From the NCBI RefSeq assembly GCF_003762835.1, contig NZ_RJWA01000001.1, forward strand, positions 1,095,985 through 1,159,984: a stretch of DNA of 64,000 nt, read 5' to 3'. Under the pieces are notes generated by a model. It ran no database searches. It saw only the letters and a program-made list of their open reading frames with translations, and had not been told where the DNA came from. Made by a program: the position numbers and the translations under genes. Of the stretch, positions 17,440 to 25,140 are shown one piece after another (the first letter of the stretch is position 1; each line of letters opens with the position of its first letter). This DNA is from Micromonospora sp. HM5-17 (GTDB lineage Bacteria > Actinomycetota > Actinomycetes > Mycobacteriales > Micromonosporaceae).

Positions 17440-18603
17440 GTGAGCGCTCGACGGACGGCGACCGGGCTCATCCCGGCGCAGCGCCAGCCCGCGCGTCGCT
17501 TCGTGGGACGTTCCGGGCTGCTCCGGGTCGCCGGCATCATCGGCGCGGCGGCCGGGGTGGCGGCGGCCGGAATCGCCGCCGGAGTCGCCGCCGAGCGGGC
17601 CGTGGTCCGGCGCTCCCGGGCCACCCCCGACGACCCGTACGCGGACGAGCCCTTCGGCGCGCTGCCGTACGACGAGTCGTGCACGATCACGACCGCGGAC
17701 GGCACGGACATCCACGTCGAGCTGGTCGGCCCACCCCCCGGACCGGATCGGCCGACCCTGGTCTTCGTGCACGGCTTCTGCCTCGACATGGGGACCTTCC
17801 ACTTCCAGCGGCGGGTCCTCACCGAGCGGGGCGAGGACCGGATGGTCTTCTACGACCAGCCCGGACACGGCCGCTCCGGCCGGCTGAGGTCGGGGGAGTA
17901 CCAGCTCGCGGCCCTCGGCGAGACGCTGCGCGCGGTGATCGACCGGACCGTGCCGACCGGCCCGCTGGTGCTGATCGGACACTCCATGGGCGGTATGACG
18001 ATCATGGCGTTCGCCGAGCGGTACCCGGAGATGTTCGGCGACCGGGTGGTCGGCACGGTGTTGATGGCGACCTCGGGCGGGCTGGTCGCGGAGACGAGGT
18101 TCGGCCTGCCGGCGATCATCGCCCGGGCCGGTGCCCCACTGTTGCCGGTGGTCGACAACGCCACCCGGCTGACCGGCAGCGTGCTCGACCGGGCCCGGCG
18201 GGCGTCGGCCAACCTCGCCTGGCTCCTCACCCGCCGGTACGGCTTCGGCAGCCCGTCACCGAGCCCGGCGCTGGTCTCCTACGTGGAGCGGATGAACGCC
18301 CGGACCTCCACCGAGACGGTGGCCCGCTACCTGCGTACCCTCTATTCGCACGCCCGCTACCCGGCCCTGGCCGCGCTCCGGAACGCCCCCACGCTGGTCA
18401 TCGTCGGTGAGCGGGACATGATCACACCGGTCACCCACTCCGAGGAGATCCTCCGCTGGCTTCCCGACGCCGAGTACGTCAAGGTGCCCGACAGTGGGCA
18501 CGTGGTGATGCTGGAGCACGCCGACGAGGTCAACACGGCGTTGCTGGACTTCCTCGACCGGTTGCCGGGACGCGCGACGAAGGCGGTCGGTTCGGATGAC
18601 TGA
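17440..18603 (+). CDS. Alpha/beta hydrolase, membrane-anchored or secreted
   Basis: A 387-residue alpha/beta hydrolase of unknown substrate. A basic N-terminus is followed by a hydrophobic Ala/Gly-rich segment (about residues 27-50), probably a signal anchor. The hydrolase core has the oxyanion motif VFVHGFCLD, the nucleophile elbow GHSMGG, the acid in VIVGERDMITP and the catalytic histidine in DSGHVVMLEH, so the triad is intact. GTG at 17440 was chosen as the start nearest after alr that includes the basic stretch; an upstream in-frame GTG is possible. It sits between alr and tsaE as in many actinobacteria. Its last 8 bases overlap tsaE, suggesting translational coupling. Confidence 0.8.
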   Translation: MSARRTATGLIPAQRQPARRFVGRSGLLRVAGIIGAAAGVAAAGIAAGVAAERAVVRRSRATPDDPYADEPFGALPYDESCTITTADGTDIHVELVGPPPGPDRPTLVFVHGFCLDMGTFHFQRRVLTERGEDRMVFYDQPGHGRSGRLRSGEYQLAALGETLRAVIDRTVPTGPLVLIGHSMGGMTIMAFAERYPEMFGDRVVGTVLMATSGGLVAETRFGLPAIIARAGAPLLPVVDNATRLTGSVLDRARRASANLAWLLTRRYGFGSPSPSPALVSYVERMNARTSTETVARYLRTLYSHARYPALAALRNAPTLVIVGERDMITPVTHSEEILRWLPDAEYVKVPDSGHVVMLEHADEVNTALLDFLDRLPGRATKAVGSDD

Positions 18604-19096
18604 CGCCCTGCGCGACGCGGCGCTGGTCCGCGACCTGCCCACCGTGGCGGACACCCGGGCGTTCGGGCGTCTCCTCGCCAACCTGCTCCGCCCCGGCGAC
18701 CTGCTGGTGCTGACCGGGCCGCTGGGGGCCGGGAAGACCGTGCTGGTGCAGGGAATCGCCGCCGGGTTGGCGGTTGTCGGCGACGTGACGTCGCCGACGT
18801 TCGTGATCGCCCGGGTGCACCGGCCGGACCGCGCCCGGGGCGGCCGGGTCACGCTGGTGCACGCCGACGCGTACCGGCTCGGGGACGCGGCGGATCCGCG
18901 GGCCGAGATCGACGACCTCGACCTGGACGCCTCGGTGGAGGAGTCGGTCACCGTGGTCGAGTGGGGTGAGGGGATGGTCGAGCAGTTGGCCGACGCGCAT
19001 CTGCGGATCCGGCTCGACCGGCGCGACGACGACACCCGACGGGTCACGCTGACCCCGGTCGGCGGTGACTGGGCCGAGCGGCTCGCCGGGCTCTGA
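18596..19096 (+). CDS. tsaE: tRNA N6-threonylcarbamoyladenosine biosynthesis ATPase TsaE
   Basis: P-loop ATPase of the TsaBDE complex that makes t6A at position 37 of ANN-decoding tRNAs. The 166-residue protein has the Walker A motif GPLGAGKT, the TSPTFVI segment, the HADAYRL motif and the VVEWGEG motif, all family hallmarks. The start ATG overlaps the end of the hydrolase gene by 8 bases. Its partners tsaB and tsaD are 0.8 and 2 kb downstream in the same direction, with the broken ung gene between. Confidence 0.96.
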   Translation: MTDALRDAALVRDLPTVADTRAFGRLLANLLRPGDLLVLTGPLGAGKTVLVQGIAAGLAVVGDVTSPTFVIARVHRPDRARGGRVTLVHADAYRLGDAADPRAEIDDLDLDASVEESVTVVEWGEGMVEQLADAHLRIRLDRRDDDTRRVTLTPVGGDWAERLAGL

Positions 19097-19181
19097 GGGC
19101 AGGGCCCGCACGGGGGAATCCGGGGTGTCGTACCGGACTTCTAGAGTGCGGGGGACGATCGCGGATTCCGAGAGGCTACCC

Positions 19182-19868
19182 ATGACGTTGGATCTTCCCG
19201 CCCTGCTGCCCCCGGCCTGGCGTACGGCGCTGGAGCCGTATCTCGACCCCGCCGCCACCGCCGCGCTGGGCGAGTTCGTCGCCCGGGAGTACGAGACCCA
19301 GACCGTATTCCCGCCCCTGGAGGACCTCTTCGCCGCGTACCGGCTCTGCGGGCCGGAGCAGACCCGGGTGCTGATCCTTGGCTAGGACCCGTACCACAAG
19401 CCTGGCCAGGCACACGGCCTCAGCTTCAGCGTCCGCGACGGCGTTCCGGTCCCGCCGTCGCTGCGCAACGTCTTCAAGGAACTCGCCGACGACCTGGGAG
19501 TGCCGGTCTCCCGCAGCGGCAACCTCACCCCCTGGGCCCGCCAGGGAGTCCTGCTGCTCAACGCGGTGCTGACGGTGCGGCAGGCCAGCCCGGGCTCGCA
19601 CGCCAACAAGGGCTGGGAGGACTTCACCGACGCCACGATCCGGGCCCTCGACGCCCGCGCGGAACGGGTGGTCTTCCTGCTCTGGGGCGGGTACGCCCGG
19701 AAGAAGGCGGCGCTGGTCACCAACCCGGTGCACGTGGTGCTGGAGGCGGGGCACCCGAGCCCGATGAACCCGCGGGGCTTCCTCGGCAGCCGCCCGTTCA
19801 GCGCCGCCAACAAGGCCCTGGCCGACGCCGGTCTCCCCACCATCGACTGGGACCTGACGGCCGGCTGA
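19182..19868 (+). pseudogene. ung: Uracil-DNA glycosylase interrupted by TAG in the catalytic motif
   Basis: Family 1 uracil-DNA glycosylase, which excises uracil arising from cytosine deamination. Read through one stop, the frame gives 228 residues, normal length. Codon 68 (19383-19385) is TAG where the family has CAG: the motif reads VLILG-stop-DPYHKPGQAHG instead of GQDPYH. The catalytic aspartate therefore lies after the stop. Everything else is intact: LLLNAVLTV, and HPSPMNPRGFLGSRPFSAAN with the catalytic histidine. The start ATG has GAGAGG 6 bases upstream. Translation would stop after 67 residues; restart at a downstream GTG (19500) would lack the catalytic aspartate. A true null allele, a sequencing error or suppression cannot be told apart here. 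Single-base cause: C to T. Confidence 0.9.
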
Positions 19869-19923
19869 CGTCGGTGCCGGCCGTGCCGGGGCGGGTCCCG
19901 CGAGCCGGTCCGGGCCGCCCGGT

Positions 19924-19929
19924 TAGGGT
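19924..19929 (+). promoter_or_regulatory. -10 box for leaderless tsaB mRNA
   Basis: TAGGGT ends 6 bases before the GTG at 19936. Confidence 0.5.
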
Positions 19930-19935
19930 GCCTGT

Positions 19936-20637
19936 GTGCTCGTACTCGTGCTCGACTCGTCGACTCCGGCGGTGACCGCCGCACTGGCGGAGATCACCGC
20001 CGACGCTGTCGTCCCGCGTGTCGAGCGGAGCAGGGTCGACGCCCGCGCCCACGGCGAACTCCTCGCCCCGCAGGTGGCCGAGGTGCTCGCCGAGGTCGGG
20101 ATCCGCCCGGCCGCGCTGGCCGCCGTCGTCGCCGGGGTCGGCCCCGGTCCGTTCACCGGGCTCCGGGTCGGCCTCGTCACCGCCGCCAGCATGGGCCAGG
20201 TGCTCGGCATCCCGACGTACGCCGTCGGCTCGCTCGACGCCCTCGGCCACGCCGCCACCCGTCCGGGCCCGGACGCCGCGCCCGAGGCCGGCCCGGTGCT
20301 GGTCGCGACCGATGCCCGGCGGCGCGAGGTCTACTGGGCGGTCTACGACCCGGCCGGTGGGCGGCTGGTCGGGCCGGCGGTCGACGTCCCCGCCGTGGTC
20401 GCGGAGCGGGCCCGCGAGCAGGGCGTCCGGGTCGCGGTCGGCGAGGGCGCCCGACGATACGCCGACGTCCTCGGCCTGCCGCTCCGGGGCGGGCTGGACC
20501 ACCCCCCGGCGTACGCCCTGGCGGAGCTGGCGGCCGAGCGGATCCGGGCGGGGGCGCCGGGTGACCGGCTGACCCCGCTCTACCTGCGCCGTCCGGACGC
20601 CGTGGCGGCGACCGGACGCAAGCCGGTGCTGCGGTAG
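19936..20637 (+). CDS. tsaB: tRNA threonylcarbamoyladenosine biosynthesis protein TsaB
   Basis: Non-catalytic ASKHA-fold partner of TsaD in t6A synthesis. The 233-residue protein begins VLVLVLDSSTPAVTAAL, has the GVGPGPFTGLRVGL signature near residue 65 and ATDARRREVYWAVYD in the middle. Length and motifs are typical. GTG at 19936 follows a -10 box by 6 bases. It is followed 8 bases later by rimI and then tsaD, a standard tsaB-rimI-tsaD order. Confidence 0.95.
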   Translation: MLVLVLDSSTPAVTAALAEITADAVVPRVERSRVDARAHGELLAPQVAEVLAEVGIRPAALAAVVAGVGPGPFTGLRVGLVTAASMGQVLGIPTYAVGSLDALGHAATRPGPDAAPEAGPVLVATDARRREVYWAVYDPAGGRLVGPAVDVPAVVAERAREQGVRVAVGEGARRYADVLGLPLRGGLDHPPAYALAELAAERIRAGAPGDRLTPLYLRRPDAVAATGRKPVLR

Positions 20638-20645
20638 GGGCGCCG

Positions 20646-21104
20646 GTGGCCAGGTTGAGCCGGTTCCGGTGGTGGCACATCGCCGACGCGCTGCCGATCG
20701 AGAACGACCTGTTCGGCGCCGAGCGGTGGTCGGCGGCGATGTTCTGGAACGAGTTGGCCAACGGGCACTACTACGTGGCGGCGCTGGACGACTCGGACGC
20801 GCTGGTCGGCTACGCCGGCCTCGCGGTCGCCCCGCCGGACGAGGCGTGGGTGCAGAACGTCGCGGTACGCCGGGACCTGCAGCGCGGCGGCATCGGCCGG
20901 ATGATGCTGACCGAGCTGATGGCCGAGGCGACCCGCCGGGGCGTACGCCGCGTGCTGCTGGAGGTGGCGGTCGACAACGCGCCGGCACAGCGGCTCTACG
21001 CGACCTACGGCTTCGAGCCGGTCGTGGTGCGTAAGGGCTACTACCAACCGAGCAACACCGACGCGCTGGTGATGCAGGCCGAACTGGGGCAGGCGAATGG
21101 CTGA
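20646..21104 (+). CDS. rimI: Ribosomal protein S18-alanine N-acetyltransferase (RimI)
   Basis: GNAT-family acetyltransferase of 152 residues. Seen: the acceptor-side opening [13 protein letters not shown], the acetyl-CoA motif [15 protein letters not shown] and the C-terminal [23 protein letters not shown] with the YxxxGF element typical of RimI. Lies between tsaB and tsaD, where rimI is usually found. The GTG start at 20646 is 8 bases after tsaB; its 3' end overlaps tsaD by 8 bases, so coupling is likely. Confidence 0.92.
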   Translation: MARLSRFRWWHIADALPIENDLFGAERWSAAMFWNELANGHYYVAALDDSDALVGYAGLAVAPPDEAWVQNVAVRRDLQRGGIGRMMLTELMAEATRRGVRRVLLEVAVDNAPAQRLYATYGFEPVVVRKGYYQPSNTDALVMQAELGQANG

Positions 21105-22143
21105 CGAACCGTTGGTCCTCGGGATCGAGACCTCCTGCGACGAGACCGGTGTCGGTGTCGTCCGTGGGCACACCCTCCTCGCGGACGCGCTCGCGTCCAG
21201 TGTGGCGGAACACGCCCGGTTCGGCGGCGTGGTGCCGGAGGTGGCCAGCCGGGCCCACCTGGAGGCGATCGTGCCGACGATGCAGCGGGCGCTCGACGAG
21301 GCCGGGGTGACCCTGGCCGACGTCGACGCCATCGCGGTGACCGCCGGCCCCGGGCTGGCCGGCGCGCTGCTGGTCGGGGTCGCCGCCGCCAAGGGCTACG
21401 CCCTCGCCGCCGAGAAGCCGGTGTACGGGGTCAACCACCTCGCCGCCCACGTCGCGGTCGACACCCTGGAGCACGGGCCGCTGCCCGAGCCGGCGATCGC
21501 GCTCCTGGTCTCCGGCGGGCACTCGTCGCTGCTGCTGGTCGACGACCTGGCGACGAGCGTGACCCCGCTCGGCGCCACCATCGACGACGCGGCCGGCGAA
21601 GCGTTCGACAAGGTGGCCCGGCTGCTCGGGTTGCCGTTCCCGGGCGGCCCGCCGATCGACCGGGAGGCCCGGGGCGGGTCACCGGACGCGATCGCCTTCC
21701 CCCGCGGTCTGACGGCGCCCCGCGACATGGCGGAGCACCGCTTCGACTTCTCGTTCTCGGGTCTGAAGACCGCGGTCGCCCGCTGGGTCGAGGCGCGGGA
21801 ACGGGCCGGCGAGCCGGTGCCGGTCCCGGACGTGGCTGCGTCCTTCCAGGAGGCGGTCTGCGACGTGTTGACCAGCAAGGCGATCGACGCGTGCCGGACC
21901 CACGGGGTCGAGACGCTGGTGCTCGGCGGCGGGGTGGCGGCGAACTCCCGGCTGCGGGCCCTGGCCGAGGAACGGGCGGCGAGGGCCGGCATCCGGGTAC
22001 GGACGCCCCGGCCGAAGCTCTGCACCGACAACGGGGCGATGGTGGCGGCGCTCGGGTCACACCTGGTCGCCGCCGGGGTGGCGCCGAGCCGGCTGGACCT
22101 GCCGGCCGACTCCGCGATGCCGTTGACGACCGTCAGCGTGTAG
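21097..22143 (+). CDS. tsaD: tRNA N6-adenosine threonylcarbamoyltransferase TsaD
   Basis: Catalytic subunit of t6A synthesis, transferring the threonylcarbamoyl group to A37 of tRNA. The 348-residue protein opens [16 protein letters not shown]. The metal-binding histidines are in [10 protein letters not shown], followed by [38 protein letters not shown] and [12 protein letters not shown]. All family motifs are present. The ATG at 21097 overlaps rimI by 8 bases. Confidence 0.97.
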   Translation: MADEPLVLGIETSCDETGVGVVRGHTLLADALASSVAEHARFGGVVPEVASRAHLEAIVPTMQRALDEAGVTLADVDAIAVTAGPGLAGALLVGVAAAKGYALAAEKPVYGVNHLAAHVAVDTLEHGPLPEPAIALLVSGGHSSLLLVDDLATSVTPLGATIDDAAGEAFDKVARLLGLPFPGGPPIDREARGGSPDAIAFPRGLTAPRDMAEHRFDFSFSGLKTAVARWVEARERAGEPVPVPDVAASFQEAVCDVLTSKAIDACRTHGVETLVLGGGVAANSRLRALAEERAARAGIRVRTPRPKLCTDNGAMVAALGSHLVAAGVAPSRLDLPADSAMPLTTVSV

Positions 22144-22184
22144 GGTTCCGGCGGCGATACAGGCGGGAGGGAGAGCTGACCGAC

Positions 22185-22439
22185 GTGATCGTACGGATGT
22201 GGGAGGCCCGGGCCGAGCGGGGCCGCACCGCCGAACTGGTCTCCTGGGTCTGCGACACCGCGCTTCCGGAGGTGGAGCACAGTCCGCTGCACATCTCCAG
22301 CGAGGTCTTCTCCTCCGCCGACGAGCGGGTCGTGGTCATCTCCCGGTGGCGAGGCGAGCCCCTGCCGTTGCCGGAGCCTCCGTTGCGGCTGGTCGCCCGT
22401 CCGCCGCACCACTGGGACTTCACCCCGGTCGACCGCTGA
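22185..22439 (+). CDS. Small conserved protein of unknown function
   Basis: An 84-residue protein, MWEARAERGRTAELVSWV then an acidic middle and a C-terminal PPHHWDFTPVDR. GGGAGGGAGAG is placed about 9 bases before the GTG at 22185, so translation is likely. The alternating polar and hydrophobic pattern with a conserved tryptophan could fit a small ferredoxin-like fold such as the antibiotic-monooxygenase family, but no catalytic residue can be named. It follows tsaD by 41 bases on the same strand. I do not recognise a function. Confidence 0.6.
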   Translation: MIVRMWEARAERGRTAELVSWVCDTALPEVEHSPLHISSEVFSSADERVVVISRWRGEPLPLPEPPLRLVARPPHHWDFTPVDR

Positions 22440-22631
22440 CCACACCCCGTATCCCTCGGTCGTCCGGCCCTGGTCTCCGAGCCGGCCGGCCTCCGGCCGC
22501 GTCCTCACCGGCGCCGGGTGCCTGACCAGGGCAGATCCGACTCGTCCCGGACGTTATGGTCGCGCCTGACGGGGTATAGCGCTGGCCAGTCGCGGCACCG
22601 GTCGGAAGCCGGCATCGGGAGGGAACGAGGC

Positions 22632-23258
22632 ATGGCCAACCCACAGCACGCTGATCCGTTCACCGCACCGGAGACGGGCGACGGCCGGGTGCGGGGCAGC
22701 CAGCCGCTGCTGCACCAGTACGGGGCGGAGGTGCAGCGATTCGGCGACGTACGCCTGTTCCCGATCGCCCTGAGTTTCGAGGCCCGGAGTCAGAGCTGCC
22801 AGCTGCTGAACCACATTCTGGCCGACTCGATCATCCTGTACAACCTGTACAAGAAGCACCACTGGCTGGTGCGCGGGCACACCTTCTACCAGCTCCACCT
22901 GCTGCTCGACAAGCACGCCGAGGAACAGCTCAAGCTCGTCGACCTGATGGCCGAACGGGTCCAGACGCTCGGCGGCGTGGCGATCGCCGACCCCCGGCAC
23001 GTGGCCGAGGTGACCACGATCCCACGTCCTCCCAACGGGGTGGAGCAGGTGCCGGCCATGCTCTCCCGGCTGCTGGAGGCACACGAGATCGTGATCACGA
23101 AGGTCCGGGACGCGGCGGACAGGACCAGCGAGAACGGGGACGCCGGGACGAACGACATCCTGGTGAGCGACGTCCTGCGCACCAACGAACTCCAGGTGTG
23201 GTTCATCGCGGAGCATCTCGTGGACGTACCGGCCACCCGGATCGGCAGCGAGGTCTGA
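22632..23258 (+). CDS. Dps-like ferritin (DNA starvation/stationary-phase protein)
   Basis: Ferritin-like four-helix protein of 208 residues, probably a dodecameric iron-storage and DNA-protecting protein. The ferroxidase signature is KKHHWLVRGHTFYQLHLLLD then KHAEEQLKLVDLMAERVQ, with the conserved histidine, aspartate and glutamate ligands. Residues 1-45 form a polar N-terminal tail longer than in E. coli Dps, which may contribute to DNA binding. GGGAGGGA lies 8 bases before the ATG at 22632. Single-gene unit. The 192 bases before it hold no gene. Confidence 0.85.
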   Translation: MANPQHADPFTAPETGDGRVRGSQPLLHQYGAEVQRFGDVRLFPIALSFEARSQSCQLLNHILADSIILYNLYKKHHWLVRGHTFYQLHLLLDKHAEEQLKLVDLMAERVQTLGGVAIADPRHVAEVTTIPRPPNGVEQVPAMLSRLLEAHEIVITKVRDAADRTSENGDAGTNDILVSDVLRTNELQVWFIAEHLVDVPATRIGSEV

Positions 23259-23324
23259 GCGAACCGTTCCCCAACGGGCGGTGGGTTATCCCTCGTCCTT
23301 GACCTGCAGGTTGAGGGTTTGTCC

Positions 23325-23361
23325 GGGCAATCAAGGGCAAGATCGGGCAGAAGTGTAAAAT
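23325..23361 (+). promoter_or_regulatory. Phased GGGCA repeats and AT-rich -10 before the DUF6194 gene
   Basis: GGGCA occurs at 23325, 23335 and 23345, exactly 10 bases apart (one helical turn), followed by TAAAAT at 23356-23361. No -35 hexamer is recognisable, so this could be an activator-dependent promoter. Upstream is the palindrome ACCTGCAGGT. Confidence 0.4.
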
Positions 23362-23387
23362 GCTGGTTCAATGAGACGCTTGACGGC

Positions 23388-23864
23388 ATGAATGCCGACG
23401 AGATGACCCGCTACATCCGCGACACGTTCGAGGGCGTCCGCGTCCTGGAAGCCTTCGACGACCTGTTCTTTCTCTACGACCCCCACCACGACCTGCCGCC
23501 GGAACGCCAGATGCCGTTCGCCACGATCGTGACCGGGGACCGGTACGACAGCGTCTCCGACCTGGCCCGGCCGAACACCTACCGGCTCAACCTCGGGCTG
23601 ACCAAGGCGACGTACCTGTCCCGGTTCGGCGCGCCGCCGACCCGCCGTGACGGTCGGGGGGTGTGGGAGGCCGGGGCCGACTACGCCGCGCTGGACGTGC
23701 TGATGCCGCATCCGGAGTACGCGCCACAGTACTGGGTCTGCGTGGTGAACCCGGGCGCGGCGAGCCTGCCCGAGGTGCGGGACCTGCTGCGCGAGGCGCA
23801 CACGTTCGCGGCCCGGAAGTACGCCAACCACCGGGCCCGCCAGGGCCAGCGTGAGCGGGCCTAG
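23388..23864 (+). CDS. DUF6194 family protein
   Basis: A 158-residue protein of a conserved actinobacterial family without known function. Recognised from the opening DEMTRYIRDTFEGVRVLEAFDD, the central FATIVTGDRYDSVSDLARP, and YRLNLGLTKATYLSRFG, then MPHPEYAPQYWVCVVNPG. No signal peptide or membrane segment. The ATG at 23388 opens MNADEMTRY; longer in-frame starts run into the AT-rich promoter region. Convergent with the ROK regulator gene. The mixed alpha/beta pattern gives no catalytic residues I can name. Confidence 0.75.
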   Translation: MNADEMTRYIRDTFEGVRVLEAFDDLFFLYDPHHDLPPERQMPFATIVTGDRYDSVSDLARPNTYRLNLGLTKATYLSRFGAPPTRRDGRGVWEAGADYAALDVLMPHPEYAPQYWVCVVNPGAASLPEVRDLLREAHTFAARKYANHRARQGQRERA

Positions 23865-23868
23865 CACC

Positions 23869-23922
23869 GACCGGTCGGCCACCCGGGCGAACCGGTCTCG
23901 ACGCCCGGGTGGTCTACCGGTC
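23869..23922. terminator. Bidirectional terminator between DUF6194 and ROK genes
   Basis: Inner stem CCACCCGGGCG (23879-23889) with CGCCCGGGTGG (23902-23912), extended by GACCGGT (23869-23875) with ACCGGTC (23916-23922). It slightly overlaps the ROK gene end. Confidence 0.65.
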
Positions 23923-25131
23923 CAGCGGGTCGGCGAGCAGGTGTTCGAAGGCCAGCTCGGCCGCGCCGATCAGCGCCGCGTCCTCGCCGAGCTGGGGCGT
24001 CCGGAGCCGTACCTGCTCGCGGGCGGTGGGCAGGGCCATCGAGTTGAGCCGACTGCGGACCCGGGCGGCGGCGGCCAGGTAGACCTCGCGGAGCGTGCCG
24101 CCGAAGATGACCATGTCCGGGTTGAAGATGTTCACCAGGTTCGCCACCCCGAACCCGAGCCAGTCGCCGACCTGGCGCACGGCGGCCTGCGCGCTGGCGT
24201 CGCCCCGGGCCGCCGCGTCCACCACCCGCAGCGCCGCGTCCCGGCCGGCGGCGTCGCCCCGGCCGGCCGCCTGCAACAGGGCATGCTCGCCGATCACCGT
24301 CTCCCAGCAGCCGTACGAGCCGCAGCGACAGGGCCGGCCGCCGGGCTGCACCACCATGTGCCCGACCTCGCCGGCGTACCCACCGCAACCGGTCAGCCGT
24401 TGGCCACGGACGATGATCCCGGCCTCGACCCCGCCGTCCCGGTGCAGGTAGATCACGGTGTCGTAGCCGGCCGCCGCGCCCCGGACGTGCTCCGCCACCG
24501 CGCTCGCGTCCGCGACGTTGCTGACCAGGATCGGCCGGTCCGGGGAGAGCACCTCGCCCAGCGCCTTCTCCAGCGGCGGTTCCGGTCCGCCGCCGGTGCG
24601 GTCGTCCCGGTCCGGCTGGCGCGGCACCGCGCCCTCGGCGCGGCGGCGGCCCGGGCCGTCCGGGTGGCGCGGCCGGCCGGAGACGGCGACGCCGCTGCCG
24701 ACGTAGACCGACCCCTCCGCGACCGACCGGTGCATCTCCTTGCGGAGGCCGGCCAGCACCGGAAGGCACTCCTCGGGCGGCAGGCCGGGCGGTCGGGCCG
24801 CCTGCCGGCGGTCGAGGACCACGCCGCCCAGCCCGATCCGGGCCGCCCGCAACCGGTCCGTCTCGATGCTGTACGCGTACGCGAAGACCCGGGCCGATTC
24901 GGGCCGGACGACCAGCGACGGTCGTCCGGCCCGGCCGGTCTCCCGCGGTGCCCGCTCGCTCACCAGCCGGGCGGCGGCGAGTTCGGCGGTGAGTGCCCCG
25001 ATCGTGCTCCGGTTCAGGCCGAGCGCGGAGGTCAGCTCCGCCCGGGAGGTGGCGCCGTGCACGTGGACGTAGCGCAGCAGGGCGCCGAGATTCTGTCGGC
25101 GAATCTCCTCCTGGCTCGGCCCCACGCGCAT
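23914..25131 (-). CDS. ROK-family transcriptional regulator of the adjacent sugar transporter
   Basis: A 405-residue repressor. The N-terminal 75 residues are a winged helix (TSRAELTSALGLNRSTIGAL), followed by a sugar-kinase-like ROK domain with YLHRDGGVEAGIIVRGQ, GEVGHMVVQPGG and the zinc motif CRCGSYGCWE. The stretch around residues 150-190 (SGRPRHPDGPGRRRAEGAV) is Arg/Pro-rich and lacks the usual APNLGW segment, so the fold there is diverged. Such XylR/NagC-type proteins repress nearby sugar genes and release DNA on binding sugar. It ends the importer operon, 9 bases after the permease, and probably regulates it. ATG at 25131 with GGGG upstream. Confidence 0.85.
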   Translation of the reverse strand: MRVGPSQEEIRRQNLGALLRYVHVHGATSRAELTSALGLNRSTIGALTAELAAARLVSERAPRETGRAGRPSLVVRPESARVFAYAYSIETDRLRAARIGLGGVVLDRRQAARPPGLPPEECLPVLAGLRKEMHRSVAEGSVYVGSGVAVSGRPRHPDGPGRRRAEGAVPRQPDRDDRTGGGPEPPLEKALGEVLSPDRPILVSNVADASAVAEHVRGAAAGYDTVIYLHRDGGVEAGIIVRGQRLTGCGGYAGEVGHMVVQPGGRPCRCGSYGCWETVIGEHALLQAAGRGDAAGRDAALRVVDAAARGDASAQAAVRQVGDWLGFGVANLVNIFNPDMVIFGGTLREVYLAAAARVRSRLNSMALPTAREQVRLRTPQLGEDAALIGAAELAFEHLLADPLDR

Positions 25132-25140
25132 CGTGCCCCT

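Noticed and set aside
19383..19385. TAG in ung as programmed recoding (pyrrolysine or similar)
   Set aside because: The ancestral residue is glutamine, no recoding element is visible, and a one-base transition explains it.
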